Of a stretch of DNA of 51,587 bases, positions 15,599 to 23,886 are shown one piece after another (the first letter of the stretch is position 1; each line of letters begins with the position of its first letter). Source of the DNA: Rhodanobacter sp. 67-28 (lineage in GTDB: Bacteria; Pseudomonadota; Gammaproteobacteria; Xanthomonadales; Rhodanobacteraceae). A program made the position numbers and the translations under genes. The notes under the pieces were generated by a model, which made no database searches, was not told where the DNA came from, and worked only from the letters and a program-made list of their open reading frames with translations. Where the stretch lies: positions 101,994 to 153,580 of the forward strand of contig MKTU01000041.1 in assembly GCA_001898415.1 (NCBI GenBank), in the 5' to 3' direction.

Positions 15599-18448
15599 CT
15601 AGAAGCGCAGCGCCACCCCCAGGTTGACGGAACGGCCATAGCGGTAATAGCCCTGCGACAGCAGCGGGTTGCCGTTGATGCTGTAGGTCTGCGCCTTGTC
15701 CAGCAGGTTCTGGCCGTCCAGGCTGACGCTGATCATGTCGTTGAACTTGTAGGAGACGTGCGCGGTGACCCAGGTGATCGCGTCGGCCTGCTCGTTGTAG
15801 CCGGTACCCAGCACGTTGATCGCGGTGACGAAGCCGTTGGTGCGGTCGGCGTTGGCGCCCACCGACCACTTGCCCTTCTCGTACATCACGCCCAGCGAAT
15901 AGGTCGCCGGGGCGATGCCTTCAAGCGGCCGCTGCTCGCCGTCCACCCAGCTCGTGGACAGGTTGCGCGTGTACTGCGCACGCACGCCGAAACCGTTGTT
16001 CCAGAAGTGCTGCAGGCTCATCTCCATGCCCTTCACCCTGGCGTGGTCGCCATTGATCGGACGCATGATGTTGAACAGGTAACCCGGCACGCCGATGTCC
16101 TGGCCGGTTTCCCAACTGGTGGTGATCTGGTTGGTGATGCGCTTGTAGAACACCGCCAGGCTGGCGACGGAGTGCTCGGCGAAATACCACTCCAGCGACA
16201 GGTCGCCCTGAGCCGCACTGTAGGGCTTGAGGTCCGCGTTGCCGCCGTAGACCTGGGTGAACTCGCCCCACGACACGCTTTCGGTGGTGTTGGTCGGCGC
16301 CAGCTGGTTCACTGCCGGACGCGCCATGGTCTTGGCCGCGCCGGCGCGCAACTGCAACTGATCGGTGAAATGCCAGGTGAAGTTGGCCGAGGGCAGCAGA
16401 TAGCTGTAATGGGCGTCCTGGACGACCGGCGTCGGCGCGTCGTATTGGGCGGTGTAGTTGAAAGGCCCGTTCTCGGTGATGCTCAGGATCTTGGCGTCCC
16501 AGGCCTGGGCGCGGGTATCGGTCTGCACCAGGCGCACGCCGACGTCGCCTTCCCAGCGATCCCCGGACATGTCCGCCTGCACGTAGAACGCGTTGGTCTT
16601 CTCGCTGACGCGGTAGCTCTGCAGCGGGTTCCATTGCGGGCCGGCCAGCGCGTAGTCGTACGGCGTGCCGTCCGGGCGGAGGTTGCCGTTGTAGGCCTGC
16701 AGCCGGGCCAGGTAATTGGGCACGTCGAAGGCCAGGAAGCTGCGTGGGAAGCTGCTGCCCACGCCGGACATGAAGTGCGGCAGGTGGAAGGAGTGCGAGA
16801 TCACGTTGCCGCCGAGGTCGGCCACGTTGATGGCGTTGTCCTCGGAGTAGTAGTCCGCGCCGCCGTTGAGTGTGTTGTTGACCAGGTCGCGCGACTTCTC
16901 GCGCTCGGTGCGGGTCACGCCGAAGCGCAGGTTGTCCACGCCCCACTTGCCGACGAACAGCTTGCCGGCCACGGTGCCGCCGGTGATCTCGTCGCGGATG
17001 TTGTCGCCGCTCAACTCCATGTAGTGCGTGTTGAAGTCCGAATCGCTGAACTGGCCGCTGGCGAGGCCCGAGATCAGGTCGCGGCCGTCGTCGAACTTGA
17101 CGTCGACGTTGGGCACCGCATACGGGCCGAGGGTGATGCGGGCCGTGTTGGGCTGGTTCATGCGCAGCACGACGTAGGTGTCCTGGCCGCCGGAGCGGCG
17201 CTCCGAGGTGGAGCGGTACAGGTCGCCGGTCAGGGTCAGGTCGTCGGTGGCCTTCCACTCGCCGTTGATGCCGTACAGCGCGGTATCGACGACGCGGTAC
17301 TGGGTCTGGTTCAGCAGTTCCGGATTGAGCCGCAGCTCCGGGTCCGGGTTGTCCATGGTGAAACCGGTGACGATGCCGTTCTGCACGGTGATGTCGGACC
17401 AGCGCCCCGGCGCGAACAGCGGGTAGTAGGACTGCTGGAAGGACACCTGCGGCGAATCCAGGCGCGTCTTCAACCCATCCACCACGATGCGCACCCGGTC
17501 GTTCGGACGCCACTCGATCTTGCCGGAATAGGCGCTGCGCTTCTTGTCCTCCAGGATCGAGCCGACCCGGAACTGGCCGGGGGCGATCAATCCGTAATCT
17601 TCCGGGTCCAGTTCGCCGTTGCCGTTGAGGTCGATGTTGCCGCCCCAGGCGTTGCCGTACCAATTGGGATCGCTGGGGTCGGGGTTGCGCGTCCAGCCGC
17701 CGTCGTTGCCGGCGACGTCGGTGCGATCCTTGCGCTTGGCCTTGACCACGCCCAGCAGCACGCCGACGGTGTCGTTGGCGAAGGTGTTGCTGTAGGCGGC
17801 CGAAAACTTGTGTCCGTTGAGTTCGGACATCTGGTTGCGGTCGCCCTCCAGGCGCACGATGCCGTGCTGTCCGGGCCGGTCGAACGGGCTGGCCGAACGC
17901 AGGTTGATCAGGCCGCCGATGCCCCCTTCGGTCAGCGAGGCCTGCGCGCCCTTGATCACGTCGGCACCGCTGATCACGTCGGCGGGCAGGACGTCGAAGG
18001 CAAAGTCGCGACCGGCGCCATCAGTCGCCAGGATGCGGCCGTTGAACGTGGTCAGCGTGAACTCCGGGCCGAGGCCGCGCACGCTGACCTTCTGTCCCTC
18101 GCCGCCGGCCGTGCGCGAGATGGCCACGCCGGTAATGTGGCTGAGCGAGTCGGCCACGTTGTCGTCGGGGAACATGCCCAGTTCGAGCGCACTGATCGAA
18201 TCCTGCACGGTGCCGGCATCGCGCTTGAGTTCGGTCGAGCGCGCCATGCTGCCCCGCTCGCCGGTAACCACCACGGTGGCCAGCTCGGTGGCGGCGCGCG
18301 GCGTGCCCTGGTCGACCGGGACCGCCTGCGGGCTCTGCGTCGTGGCGGCGCTGGCAGGCGCTGTCTGGGAGAACGCCGCCGCCGGTATCAGTAGCGCCAG
18401 CGCGACGGCACAAGACAGTGTGTTTCGGTGAAAGGATGCGGCGTTCAA
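15599..18448 (-). CDS. TonB-dependent receptor of the amino-sugar locus
   Basis: 949-residue outer-membrane receptor. It has a signal peptide (CAVALALLIPAAAFS-Q), a TonB-box-like ATVVVTG, a plug (about residues 60-200: SVRGLGPEFTLTTFNGR, then GGIGGLINLRSASPFDRPG) and a barrel ending in GRSVNLGVALRF. The sequence type is that of the large Caulobacter/Xanthomonas carbohydrate receptors. The best start is a TTG at 18448, preceded by AGGAGAG at good spacing; this puts the signal peptide near the N-terminus, and no ATG gives as good a fit. It is divergent from the AgaR-type regulator, and the gap between them holds repeated CGAAAC/TTTCG operators, so it is probably controlled by that regulator. 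Likely substrate: a galactosamine-containing oligosaccharide, by context only. Confidence 0.92.
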   Translation of the reverse strand: MNAASFHRNTLSCAVALALLIPAAAFSQTAPASAATTQSPQAVPVDQGTPRAATELATVVVTGERGSMARSTELKRDAGTVQDSISALELGMFPDDNVADSLSHITGVAISRTAGGEGQKVSVRGLGPEFTLTTFNGRILATDGAGRDFAFDVLPADVISGADVIKGAQASLTEGGIGGLINLRSASPFDRPGQHGIVRLEGDRNQMSELNGHKFSAAYSNTFANDTVGVLLGVVKAKRKDRTDVAGNDGGWTRNPDPSDPNWYGNAWGGNIDLNGNGELDPEDYGLIAPGQFRVGSILEDKKRSAYSGKIEWRPNDRVRIVVDGLKTRLDSPQVSFQQSYYPLFAPGRWSDITVQNGIVTGFTMDNPDPELRLNPELLNQTQYRVVDTALYGINGEWKATDDLTLTGDLYRSTSERRSGGQDTYVVLRMNQPNTARITLGPYAVPNVDVKFDDGRDLISGLASGQFSDSDFNTHYMELSGDNIRDEITGGTVAGKLFVGKWGVDNLRFGVTRTEREKSRDLVNNTLNGGADYYSEDNAINVADLGGNVISHSFHLPHFMSGVGSSFPRSFLAFDVPNYLARLQAYNGNLRPDGTPYDYALAGPQWNPLQSYRVSEKTNAFYVQADMSGDRWEGDVGVRLVQTDTRAQAWDAKILSITENGPFNYTAQYDAPTPVVQDAHYSYLLPSANFTWHFTDQLQLRAGAAKTMARPAVNQLAPTNTTESVSWGEFTQVYGGNADLKPYSAAQGDLSLEWYFAEHSVASLAVFYKRITNQITTSWETGQDIGVPGYLFNIMRPINGDHARVKGMEMSLQHFWNNGFGVRAQYTRNLSTSWVDGEQRPLEGIAPATYSLGVMYEKGKWSVGANADRTNGFVTAINVLGTGYNEQADAITWVTAHVSYKFNDMISVSLDGQNLLDKAQTYSINGNPLLSQGYYRYGRSVNLGVALRF

Positions 18449-18490
18449 AGGCTCTCTCCTGGGGGCGCGATGGCGGACCTTACATCTAAA

Positions 18491-18564
18491 CAACGAAACC
18501 GAGCCTATATCATGTTTCGTTTCGCATCAATAGCGAAATACAACGAAATACGGCATAATTTCGC
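18491..18564. promoter_or_regulatory. Putative AgaR operator cluster between receptor and regulator genes
   Basis: Several copies of a CGAAA(C/T) element: AACGAAAC at 18492-18499, TTTCGTTTCG at 18515-18524, a direct repeat CGAAATAC at 18534-18541 and 18544-18551, and ATTTCG at 18558-18563, which pairs with the last copies. The TTTCGTTTCG core resembles the TTTCRTTTYR core of the E. coli AgaR site, as I recall it. The same core recurs upstream of the GH36 gene. Confidence 0.7.
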
Positions 18565-18583
18565 CACCCGTCGGAACTCCCAA

Positions 18584-19366
18584 ATGGCCGCTACTCGCGA
18601 TACCAGTCAACGACGCCTCCAGATCAGCGAACTCGTCCGCCAGCAAGGAAGCGTCCAGGTCAGCAGGCTCGCCGACCGCTTCGGCGTGAGCGCGCAGACC
18701 GTGCGCAAGGATCTGCGCTACCTGGCCGAGCGCGGCGTGATGGCGCGCGCCTACGGCGGCGCGATCGACAGCGGCGTGATCGGCAACGGCAGCCCCGCCG
18801 AACCCAATTACGAAGCGAAGATCACCAGCTACCTGGCCGAGAAGCGCCGCATCGGCGTGCGCGCCGCGACCCTGATCAAGCCCGGCGACACCGTTGCCAT
18901 CGACTCGGGCACCACGGCCATCCAGCTGGCCAAGGCGTTGCCGGACATCGACATCACCGTGGTCACCAACGACTACGGCGTGCTGACCGCGCTGGCATCC
19001 AAGCCGAGCATCAACCTCGTCATGCTCGGCGGCGAACTGCGCCGGCGCAACATGGCGTTCTACGGCGGGCTGACGGTCGAGGCGCTGGACGCGCTGCACG
19101 TGGACAAGCTGTTCCTCGGCGTGGACGGTTTCGACCTGGAGCGCGGCATCACCACCCATTACGAGCCCGAGGCCCTGCTCAACCGCAAGATGGTGGAGGC
19201 CGCACGCGTGGTCATTTCCATCACCGACAGTTCGAAGTTCGGCAAAGTCTGCCTGCACCGCATCATCCCCGTCACCGCGTTGAACGTGTTGATCACGGAC
19301 ACCGGCGCACCCGAGGACATCATCCAGGCCAGCCATCAGCTCGGTTTCGAGTTGTTGCTGGCCTGA
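18584..19366 (+). CDS. agaR: DeoR-family transcriptional regulator, AgaR-type
   Basis: 260-residue sugar-phosphate-responsive regulator. The N-terminal winged helix (about residues 7-60: ISELVRQQGSVQVSRLADRF, then VSAQTVRKDLRYL) is classic DeoR. The effector domain carries IDSGTTAIQLAKAL, VTNDYGVLTAL, FLGVDGFDLERGITT and DSSKFGK, which form the phosphosugar-binding DeoRC fold. The ATG at 18584 was chosen because the HTH begins at once; earlier in-frame starts lie inside the operator region. Divergent from the TonB receptor. In the AgaR subfamily the inducer is usually a galactosamine-derived sugar phosphate, and the downstream agaZ-agaS-kinase genes support this naming. Probably represses this locus. 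Confidence 0.85.
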   Translation: MAATRDTSQRRLQISELVRQQGSVQVSRLADRFGVSAQTVRKDLRYLAERGVMARAYGGAIDSGVIGNGSPAEPNYEAKITSYLAEKRRIGVRAATLIKPGDTVAIDSGTTAIQLAKALPDIDITVVTNDYGVLTALASKPSINLVMLGGELRRRNMAFYGGLTVEALDALHVDKLFLGVDGFDLERGITTHYEPEALLNRKMVEAARVVISITDSSKFGKVCLHRIIPVTALNVLITDTGAPEDIIQASHQLGFELLLA

Positions 19367-19410
19367 GAGCAGGGATTCGGGATTCGCAAAAGCATGAGAG
19401 CGCCGCCGCC

Positions 19411-19533
19411 GCAGGAGCCCGCTCGCCGGCGATGCTCCTGACGCTCCCGCAAATCCCCAATCCCCCATTCACTGCCCCGAGCTTGTCGAAGGGCCCTATC
19501 CCGGCTCAAAGGCATCGCCCGCAGGCGGGCTCC
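19411..19533. repeat. REP mosaic between regulator and amidohydrolase genes
   Basis: Arms GCAGGAGCCCGC (from 19411) and GCGGGCTCCT (to 19533) belong to the same family as the element at 6652-6724. Between them are CCCCAATCCCCCATTC (19455-19470) and CTGCCCCGAGCTTGTCGAAG (19472-19491), which resembles the widespread TTCGACAAGCTC dispersed repeat. The region lies between two convergent genes, and the repeat runs right up to the amidohydrolase stop codon. Confidence 0.75.
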
Positions 19534-20639
19534 TAGGTGCCCGGCCTGACGAACACGCGCATCGCATTGCCGTAGTAGATCTTGTCGATCACCGCGCGCG
19601 GCAGCGCCAGGCCCGGCACGTCGGCGTGGATCATGTCCACGTGCTGCGTCTCGCCGGTGGCCAGGTAGCGCCAGTCGGAGCTCCACGCCGCGTGCGCCTC
19701 GCGGCGGAACTCGGCGGGGTCGGCATCGGGGCCGTAGGTCAGGTCGGTGCCGTACATCACCCGATCCTGGTAGCGGATGAAGAAGTTGCGCACCTTCTCG
19801 CGGTCGCGCACCGACTGGTACTGCACCTGGCTCATGCGCGCGGCCATGTCCACCGAGGCGTTGGGGAAACGGTCGAGAAAGGCGGCGATGCGGTCGACGT
19901 CATACTCCAGGCTGGCCAGGTGCGCGCCGACGAAGCGCAGCTTCGGATGCGCGGCCACGAAGCGGTCACGCGCCGCCATCAGATCCTCGTAACGCGGCAT
20001 CTCCGGGTGCAGGTACATGTAGTACTCCGGATGCTTGCTGAAGTACTCGCGATCGTTGTCGGTGGTCATCTGGTCCAGCGGCAACCAGCAGTTTTGCGGC
20101 TCGCCCTGGTGGTCGATCAAGGCCACGCCGAGCGCGCGCACCTGCTCGGCCACGGGGGCCAGGCCCGGATCGTCGAGCATGATCAGCTTGCCGTCGGCGC
20201 TCCGCTCCGCCAGGCCCACGTTCTTCCATATCTTCACCGCCAGGGCGCCCGCCGCCACGTCGCGGGCAAGTTTCGCATCGACCCGGTCGGTCCAGCCCGG
20301 CGTGCCGAATCCCTTCATCGAGAAGGTCGTGGCCCAGTGGAAATGCGCCGGATCCCTCGCCGCGAGGGCCGCGGCGGCCGCGTGCTGCCGCGCGATGCTC
20401 GGGAAGTCGGGATAGTCGACGTTGATCGACAGCAACTCGAAACCGTCCGCGCGCGCCTGTTCGAGGAATGCCGGATCGGGCGTGTTGGCGTGGACGTGGG
20501 CGTCGAACTTGCGCACCTGGCCGAAGTCGGCCATCGAATAACTTTCCGCGGCATGCCGGCTCGCCGTCGCGCAGGCGCTGGAAAGGGCTGCCGCGATGGC
20601 CAACAGGGCAAGGACGGCGGGACGGAAGATCGTGTTCAT
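19533..20639 (-). CDS. Secreted amidohydrolase-family (PF04909-like) lipoprotein
   Basis: 368-residue TIM-barrel amidohydrolase of the Amidohydro_2 type. A lipoprotein signal is present (LLAIAAALSSACATAS, cysteine near residue 23), so it acts outside the cytoplasm. Metal-site features: FDAHVHAN (HxH), the mid-protein lysine in ALAVKIWKNVGL, IDHQGEP, FVGAHLAS and YGTDLTYGP (catalytic aspartate). This family includes lactonases, decarboxylases and hydratases, not the usual NagA deacetylases. GAGGTGG precedes the ATG at 20639. It is divergent from the GH36 gene and shares an operator-bearing promoter region with it, so it probably belongs to the amino-sugar regulon. Actual substrate unknown; a sugar lactone or acylated amino sugar would fit the context. 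Confidence 0.8.
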   Translation of the reverse strand: MNTIFRPAVLALLAIAAALSSACATASRHAAESYSMADFGQVRKFDAHVHANTPDPAFLEQARADGFELLSINVDYPDFPSIARQHAAAAALAARDPAHFHWATTFSMKGFGTPGWTDRVDAKLARDVAAGALAVKIWKNVGLAERSADGKLIMLDDPGLAPVAEQVRALGVALIDHQGEPQNCWLPLDQMTTDNDREYFSKHPEYYMYLHPEMPRYEDLMAARDRFVAAHPKLRFVGAHLASLEYDVDRIAAFLDRFPNASVDMAARMSQVQYQSVRDREKVRNFFIRYQDRVMYGTDLTYGPDADPAEFRREAHAAWSSDWRYLATGETQHVDMIHADVPGLALPRAVIDKIYYGNAMRVFVRPGT

Positions 20640-20660
20640 CGGTCCACCTCGGCAATATAA

Positions 20661-20691
20661 CGAAACATTTTCGAACCATACCGAAACGAAA
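20661..20691. promoter_or_regulatory. Putative AgaR operators between amidohydrolase and GH36 genes
   Basis: CGAAACATTTTCG (20661-20673), an imperfect inverted repeat, and CGAAACGAAA (20682-20691), the reverse complement of the TTTCGTTTCG core found at 18515-18524. The position between divergent genes suits shared regulation of both. Confidence 0.68.
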
Positions 20692-20752
20692 CGCTTGCAT
20701 CAAGAGCGACGAGTGACGCAGAATCGGGACGACGTCTCAAGAGGAATTCGCC

Positions 20753-22870
20753 ATGCGCCCGATCGGACGACGCACTGTATTGAAGCTCGTGGCCGGCAGC
20801 GTGGCCGGTGGCGCGGCGTGGCTCATGCTGCCGAAGGCGCTGGCGGCATCCCGGCCTGGCTATCCCGGTGCCGGCCGCACCGATGGCGGCACCGGCGCCA
20901 CCGCCGGCGATGCAGTACTGGCGATCGCCTTCGATCACCGCCTGCACACGCGCCTGGTGGTCCGCGGCAAGCCGCTCACGCCGTGGCAACCCAGCGAGAG
21001 CTTGCTGTTGGCCGATGGCGCGGTCGACGACTTCGCCATCACCGGCCACCGGGAACAACCGGTCGCCGACGCGCGTCACGGCAGCGGTCACCAGTCGATC
21101 GTCACCGGCCGTTCCGGCAACCTGGAAAAGGAAGTGGCGCTGACCTTCTTCGACGGTCTTCCCGGCTTCGCCGTGCTGCAGACGCGCTACCGCAACCTGG
21201 GCAGCACTGCCGTGCAGGTCGCCGGCTGGCGCAATGCCGCGCATGAACTGGCCGAGGCGCCCGGCGGCTTCTGGAGCTTCTCCGGCACCACCCACACCGA
21301 TCGCCGCGATTGGGTGCAGCCGCTGCGCGCGGGGTTCGACCAGCGCAATACGCTGGCGATGGATTCGTCCGACTACGGCGGCGGCACGCCGGTGGCCAAC
21401 ATCTGGCGCCGCGACGTCGGCCTGGCGGTCGGTCATGTGGAGCCGGTGGTGCGTCCGCTGGATCTGCCGGTGCGCAAGACCGACCGCGGCGCGCACATCG
21501 CGGTCGAATCGCTGCAGGCATCCGCCCTGGCGCCGGGCCAGGCCCTGGTCACCGAACGCACTTTTCTGGCGGTGCACACCGGCGATCATTTCGCGCCGCT
21601 GCTGCAGTACCGGCAATACATGCAGGCCGAGGGCCTGGAGGCGCCGCGGGCTCCGGAATCGGCCTTTGCGCCGGTGTGGTGCGCGTGGGGCTACGGCCGC
21701 GACTTCACCGTCAAGCAGATCCTGGACACGCTGCCGAAAGCGCGCGAGCTGGGCTTCGGCTGGGTGGTGATGGACGACGGCTGGCAGACCAACGAAGGCG
21801 ACTGGCGCATCGACAGGCGCAAGTTCCCGCGCGGCGATGCCGACATGCGCGACTTCACCGCCAAGGTGCGCAGCCAGGGCATGCACCCGCGCCTGTGGAT
21901 CGCGCCGCTGGCCGCCGACCCGGGCAGCGACGTGCTGCACGACCATCCCGACATGCTGCTGCTGGACCAGGACGGCGGGTTTCAGAAGGTGACCTGGTGG
22001 AACGCGCTCACGCAATGCCCGGCCTACCAGCCCACCGTCGACTTCTACGTGGCCCTGGTGAAGAAGGTCATCGGCGACTGGGGCTTCGAGGGCATCAAGT
22101 TCGACGGCCAGCACCTCAACGCCGTGGCGCCCTGCTACAACCCCGCGCACAAGCATGCGCATCCGGGCGATTCGGTCGAAGGCCTGGCCACGTTCTGGCA
22201 GGCCATCCACCGGGCGGCGCACGAGGCCAACCCGCAGGCGGTGGTCGAGCTGTGCCCCTGCGGCACGGCTTTCGATTTCCACAACCTGCCGGCCACCGAC
22301 CAGTACCCGGCGTCCGACCCGACCTCTTCGTGGCAGGTCCGCAGCAAGGGCAAGAGCATGAAGGCGCTGATGGGCTCGCGCAGCAGCTATGCGGGCGATC
22401 ACGTGGAACTGTCCGATCGCGGCGACGACTTCGCCTCCACCGTCGGCATCGGCGCGATTCCCTCCACCAAGTTCACCTGGCCGAAGGACACCGAGCATCC
22501 CTCCGAGCCGCTGCCGCCGGGCGGCCTGGTGCTCAACGCGGAGAAGGAGGCGCTGTGGCGCAAGTGGGTGGCCTTGTACAAACAGCACATGCTGCCCAAG
22601 GGCGAATACCTGGGCACGCTGTACGACATCGGCTTCGACAAGCCCGAGGCGCACGCCATCGCCAAGGACGGGGCGATGTATTACGCCTTCTACGCCGACC
22701 GGTTCAACGGCAAGGTGCCCTTGCGCGGGCTTGGCGCCGGACGCTACAAGGTGCGCGACCTGTTCAACGAAGTCGACCTTGGCGAGGTGGAGGCCACTGC
22801 GGCGAACCTGCCGGTGGCGTTCAGGCACTTCGTGCTGCTGCAGGCCACACCACTGGGGACGCCGGCATGA
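20753..22870 (+). CDS. Tat-exported GH36-type alpha-galactosidase / alpha-N-acetylgalactosaminidase
   Basis: 705-residue glycoside hydrolase of clan GH-D. It starts with a twin-arginine signal (GRRTVLKLVAGSVAGG, ending LAA), so it is folded before export. An N-terminal beta-sandwich (about residues 40-290) precedes the TIM barrel, which contains WCAWGYGRDF, VMDDGWQ (D341-D342) and IKFDGQ, where D451 matches the KxD nucleophile of GH36. ASDPTSSW likely holds the acid/base aspartate. A C-terminal sandwich ends in RHFVLLQA. AGAGGA lies 7 bases before the ATG. First gene of a coupled operon with a permease, agaZ, agaS and a kinase, so alpha-linked GalNAc is a likelier target than galactose, but motifs alone do not decide this. 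Confidence 0.87.
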   Translation: MRPIGRRTVLKLVAGSVAGGAAWLMLPKALAASRPGYPGAGRTDGGTGATAGDAVLAIAFDHRLHTRLVVRGKPLTPWQPSESLLLADGAVDDFAITGHREQPVADARHGSGHQSIVTGRSGNLEKEVALTFFDGLPGFAVLQTRYRNLGSTAVQVAGWRNAAHELAEAPGGFWSFSGTTHTDRRDWVQPLRAGFDQRNTLAMDSSDYGGGTPVANIWRRDVGLAVGHVEPVVRPLDLPVRKTDRGAHIAVESLQASALAPGQALVTERTFLAVHTGDHFAPLLQYRQYMQAEGLEAPRAPESAFAPVWCAWGYGRDFTVKQILDTLPKARELGFGWVVMDDGWQTNEGDWRIDRRKFPRGDADMRDFTAKVRSQGMHPRLWIAPLAADPGSDVLHDHPDMLLLDQDGGFQKVTWWNALTQCPAYQPTVDFYVALVKKVIGDWGFEGIKFDGQHLNAVAPCYNPAHKHAHPGDSVEGLATFWQAIHRAAHEANPQAVVELCPCGTAFDFHNLPATDQYPASDPTSSWQVRSKGKSMKALMGSRSSYAGDHVELSDRGDDFASTVGIGAIPSTKFTWPKDTEHPSEPLPPGGLVLNAEKEALWRKWVALYKQHMLPKGEYLGTLYDIGFDKPEAHAIAKDGAMYYAFYADRFNGKVPLRGLGAGRYKVRDLFNEVDLGEVEATAANLPVAFRHFVLLQATPLGTPA

Positions 22871-23886
22871 GCCTGGCCGCCAGTGCGATCGCCGCGCCGC
22901 GCCGTCGCCCCTGGCTGGTTTTCGCCGTCGCCACCGTCGCGCTGTGGGGCGTGTGGGGCGCGCTGTCGCCGCTGTCGGCCGAGCACGGTTTTCCCGAAAC
23001 GCTGGTGTACTGCGTGTGGGCGCTGACCATGATCCCGCCGGCGCTGTACATCCTGTGGCGCAGCGGCTGGACGCTGGAGCATTCACCGCGCGCGATCGGC
23101 TACGGCATGGCCATCGGCCTGCTCGGTGCCGGCGGGCAGATGCTGCTGTTCCACACGCTGACCATCGGGCCGGCGTATTTCGTGTTTCCGATCATCTCGC
23201 TGTCGCCGGTGGTGACGATCGCCCTGTCCTTTGCGTTCCTGCGCGAGCGCACCGGCTGGAGCGGCGCGCTGGGCATCGTGCTGGCGCTGGTGGCATTGCC
23301 GATGCTGGACCTGTCGTTCGGCCGCGGCGCCGGCGGCGGACTGGGCTGGTTCCTGCAATCGCTGCTGATCATGCTGGCCTGGGGCGTGCAGGCGTACTTC
23401 ATGCGCCTGGCCAACCACACCGTGCGCGCCGAGAGCATCTTCTTCTACATGATGCTGGGCGGCCTGCTGCTGGCGCCGGTGGCGCTGGCGATGACCGACT
23501 GGTCGCAGCCGATCAACACCGGCATCGACGGCCCGTGGATGACCGCGGCGATCCAGTTGCTCAACGCCATCGGCGCGCTGACCCTGGTCTACGCCTTCCG
23601 CCACGGCAAGGCGATCGTGGTGGCGCCGCTGACCAATGCCGGTGCCCCGCTGGTGACCGCCGCGCTGGCGCTGGTGTTCGCCAGCATCGTGCCGGGCCCG
23701 CTGAAAATGATCGGCCTGGTGCTGGCCCTGATTGCCTCGTTGCTGCTGGCACTCGAACCCGAGGCCGTGGCCGAAGCCGAGGGCGATCCCGACGTTTCCA
23801 CCCCCTCCCCCGAATGGACTCCGTCCCCATGCACGTCCTCTCCGAGCTCATCGCCCGTCACAAGCAGGGACACGCCGGTGGCGTGA
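22867..23886 (+). CDS. EamA/DMT-family permease, putative amino-sugar importer
   Basis: 339-residue inner-membrane protein with about ten hydrophobic helices in two EamA repeats. The first begins VFAVATVALWGVWGALSPL, and the second carries LLIMLAWGVQAYFMRLANHT. 'FPIISLSPVVTIALSFAFLR' is the typical helix 4/5 segment. Its start overlaps the GH36 stop (ATGA). A Pro/Ser-rich tail of about 25 residues results from overlap with the agaZ start. DMT proteins move sugars, amino acids or drugs. No PTS component or other transporter is encoded in the locus, so this is the best candidate for bringing the amino sugar into the cytoplasm; that is inference from position. Confidence 0.82.
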   Translation: MSLAASAIAAPRRRPWLVFAVATVALWGVWGALSPLSAEHGFPETLVYCVWALTMIPPALYILWRSGWTLEHSPRAIGYGMAIGLLGAGGQMLLFHTLTIGPAYFVFPIISLSPVVTIALSFAFLRERTGWSGALGIVLALVALPMLDLSFGRGAGGGLGWFLQSLLIMLAWGVQAYFMRLANHTVRAESIFFYMMLGGLLLAPVALAMTDWSQPINTGIDGPWMTAAIQLLNAIGALTLVYAFRHGKAIVVAPLTNAGAPLVTAALALVFASIVPGPLKMIGLVLALIASLLLALEPEAVAEAEGDPDVSTPSPEWTPSPCTSSPSSSPVTSRDTPVA

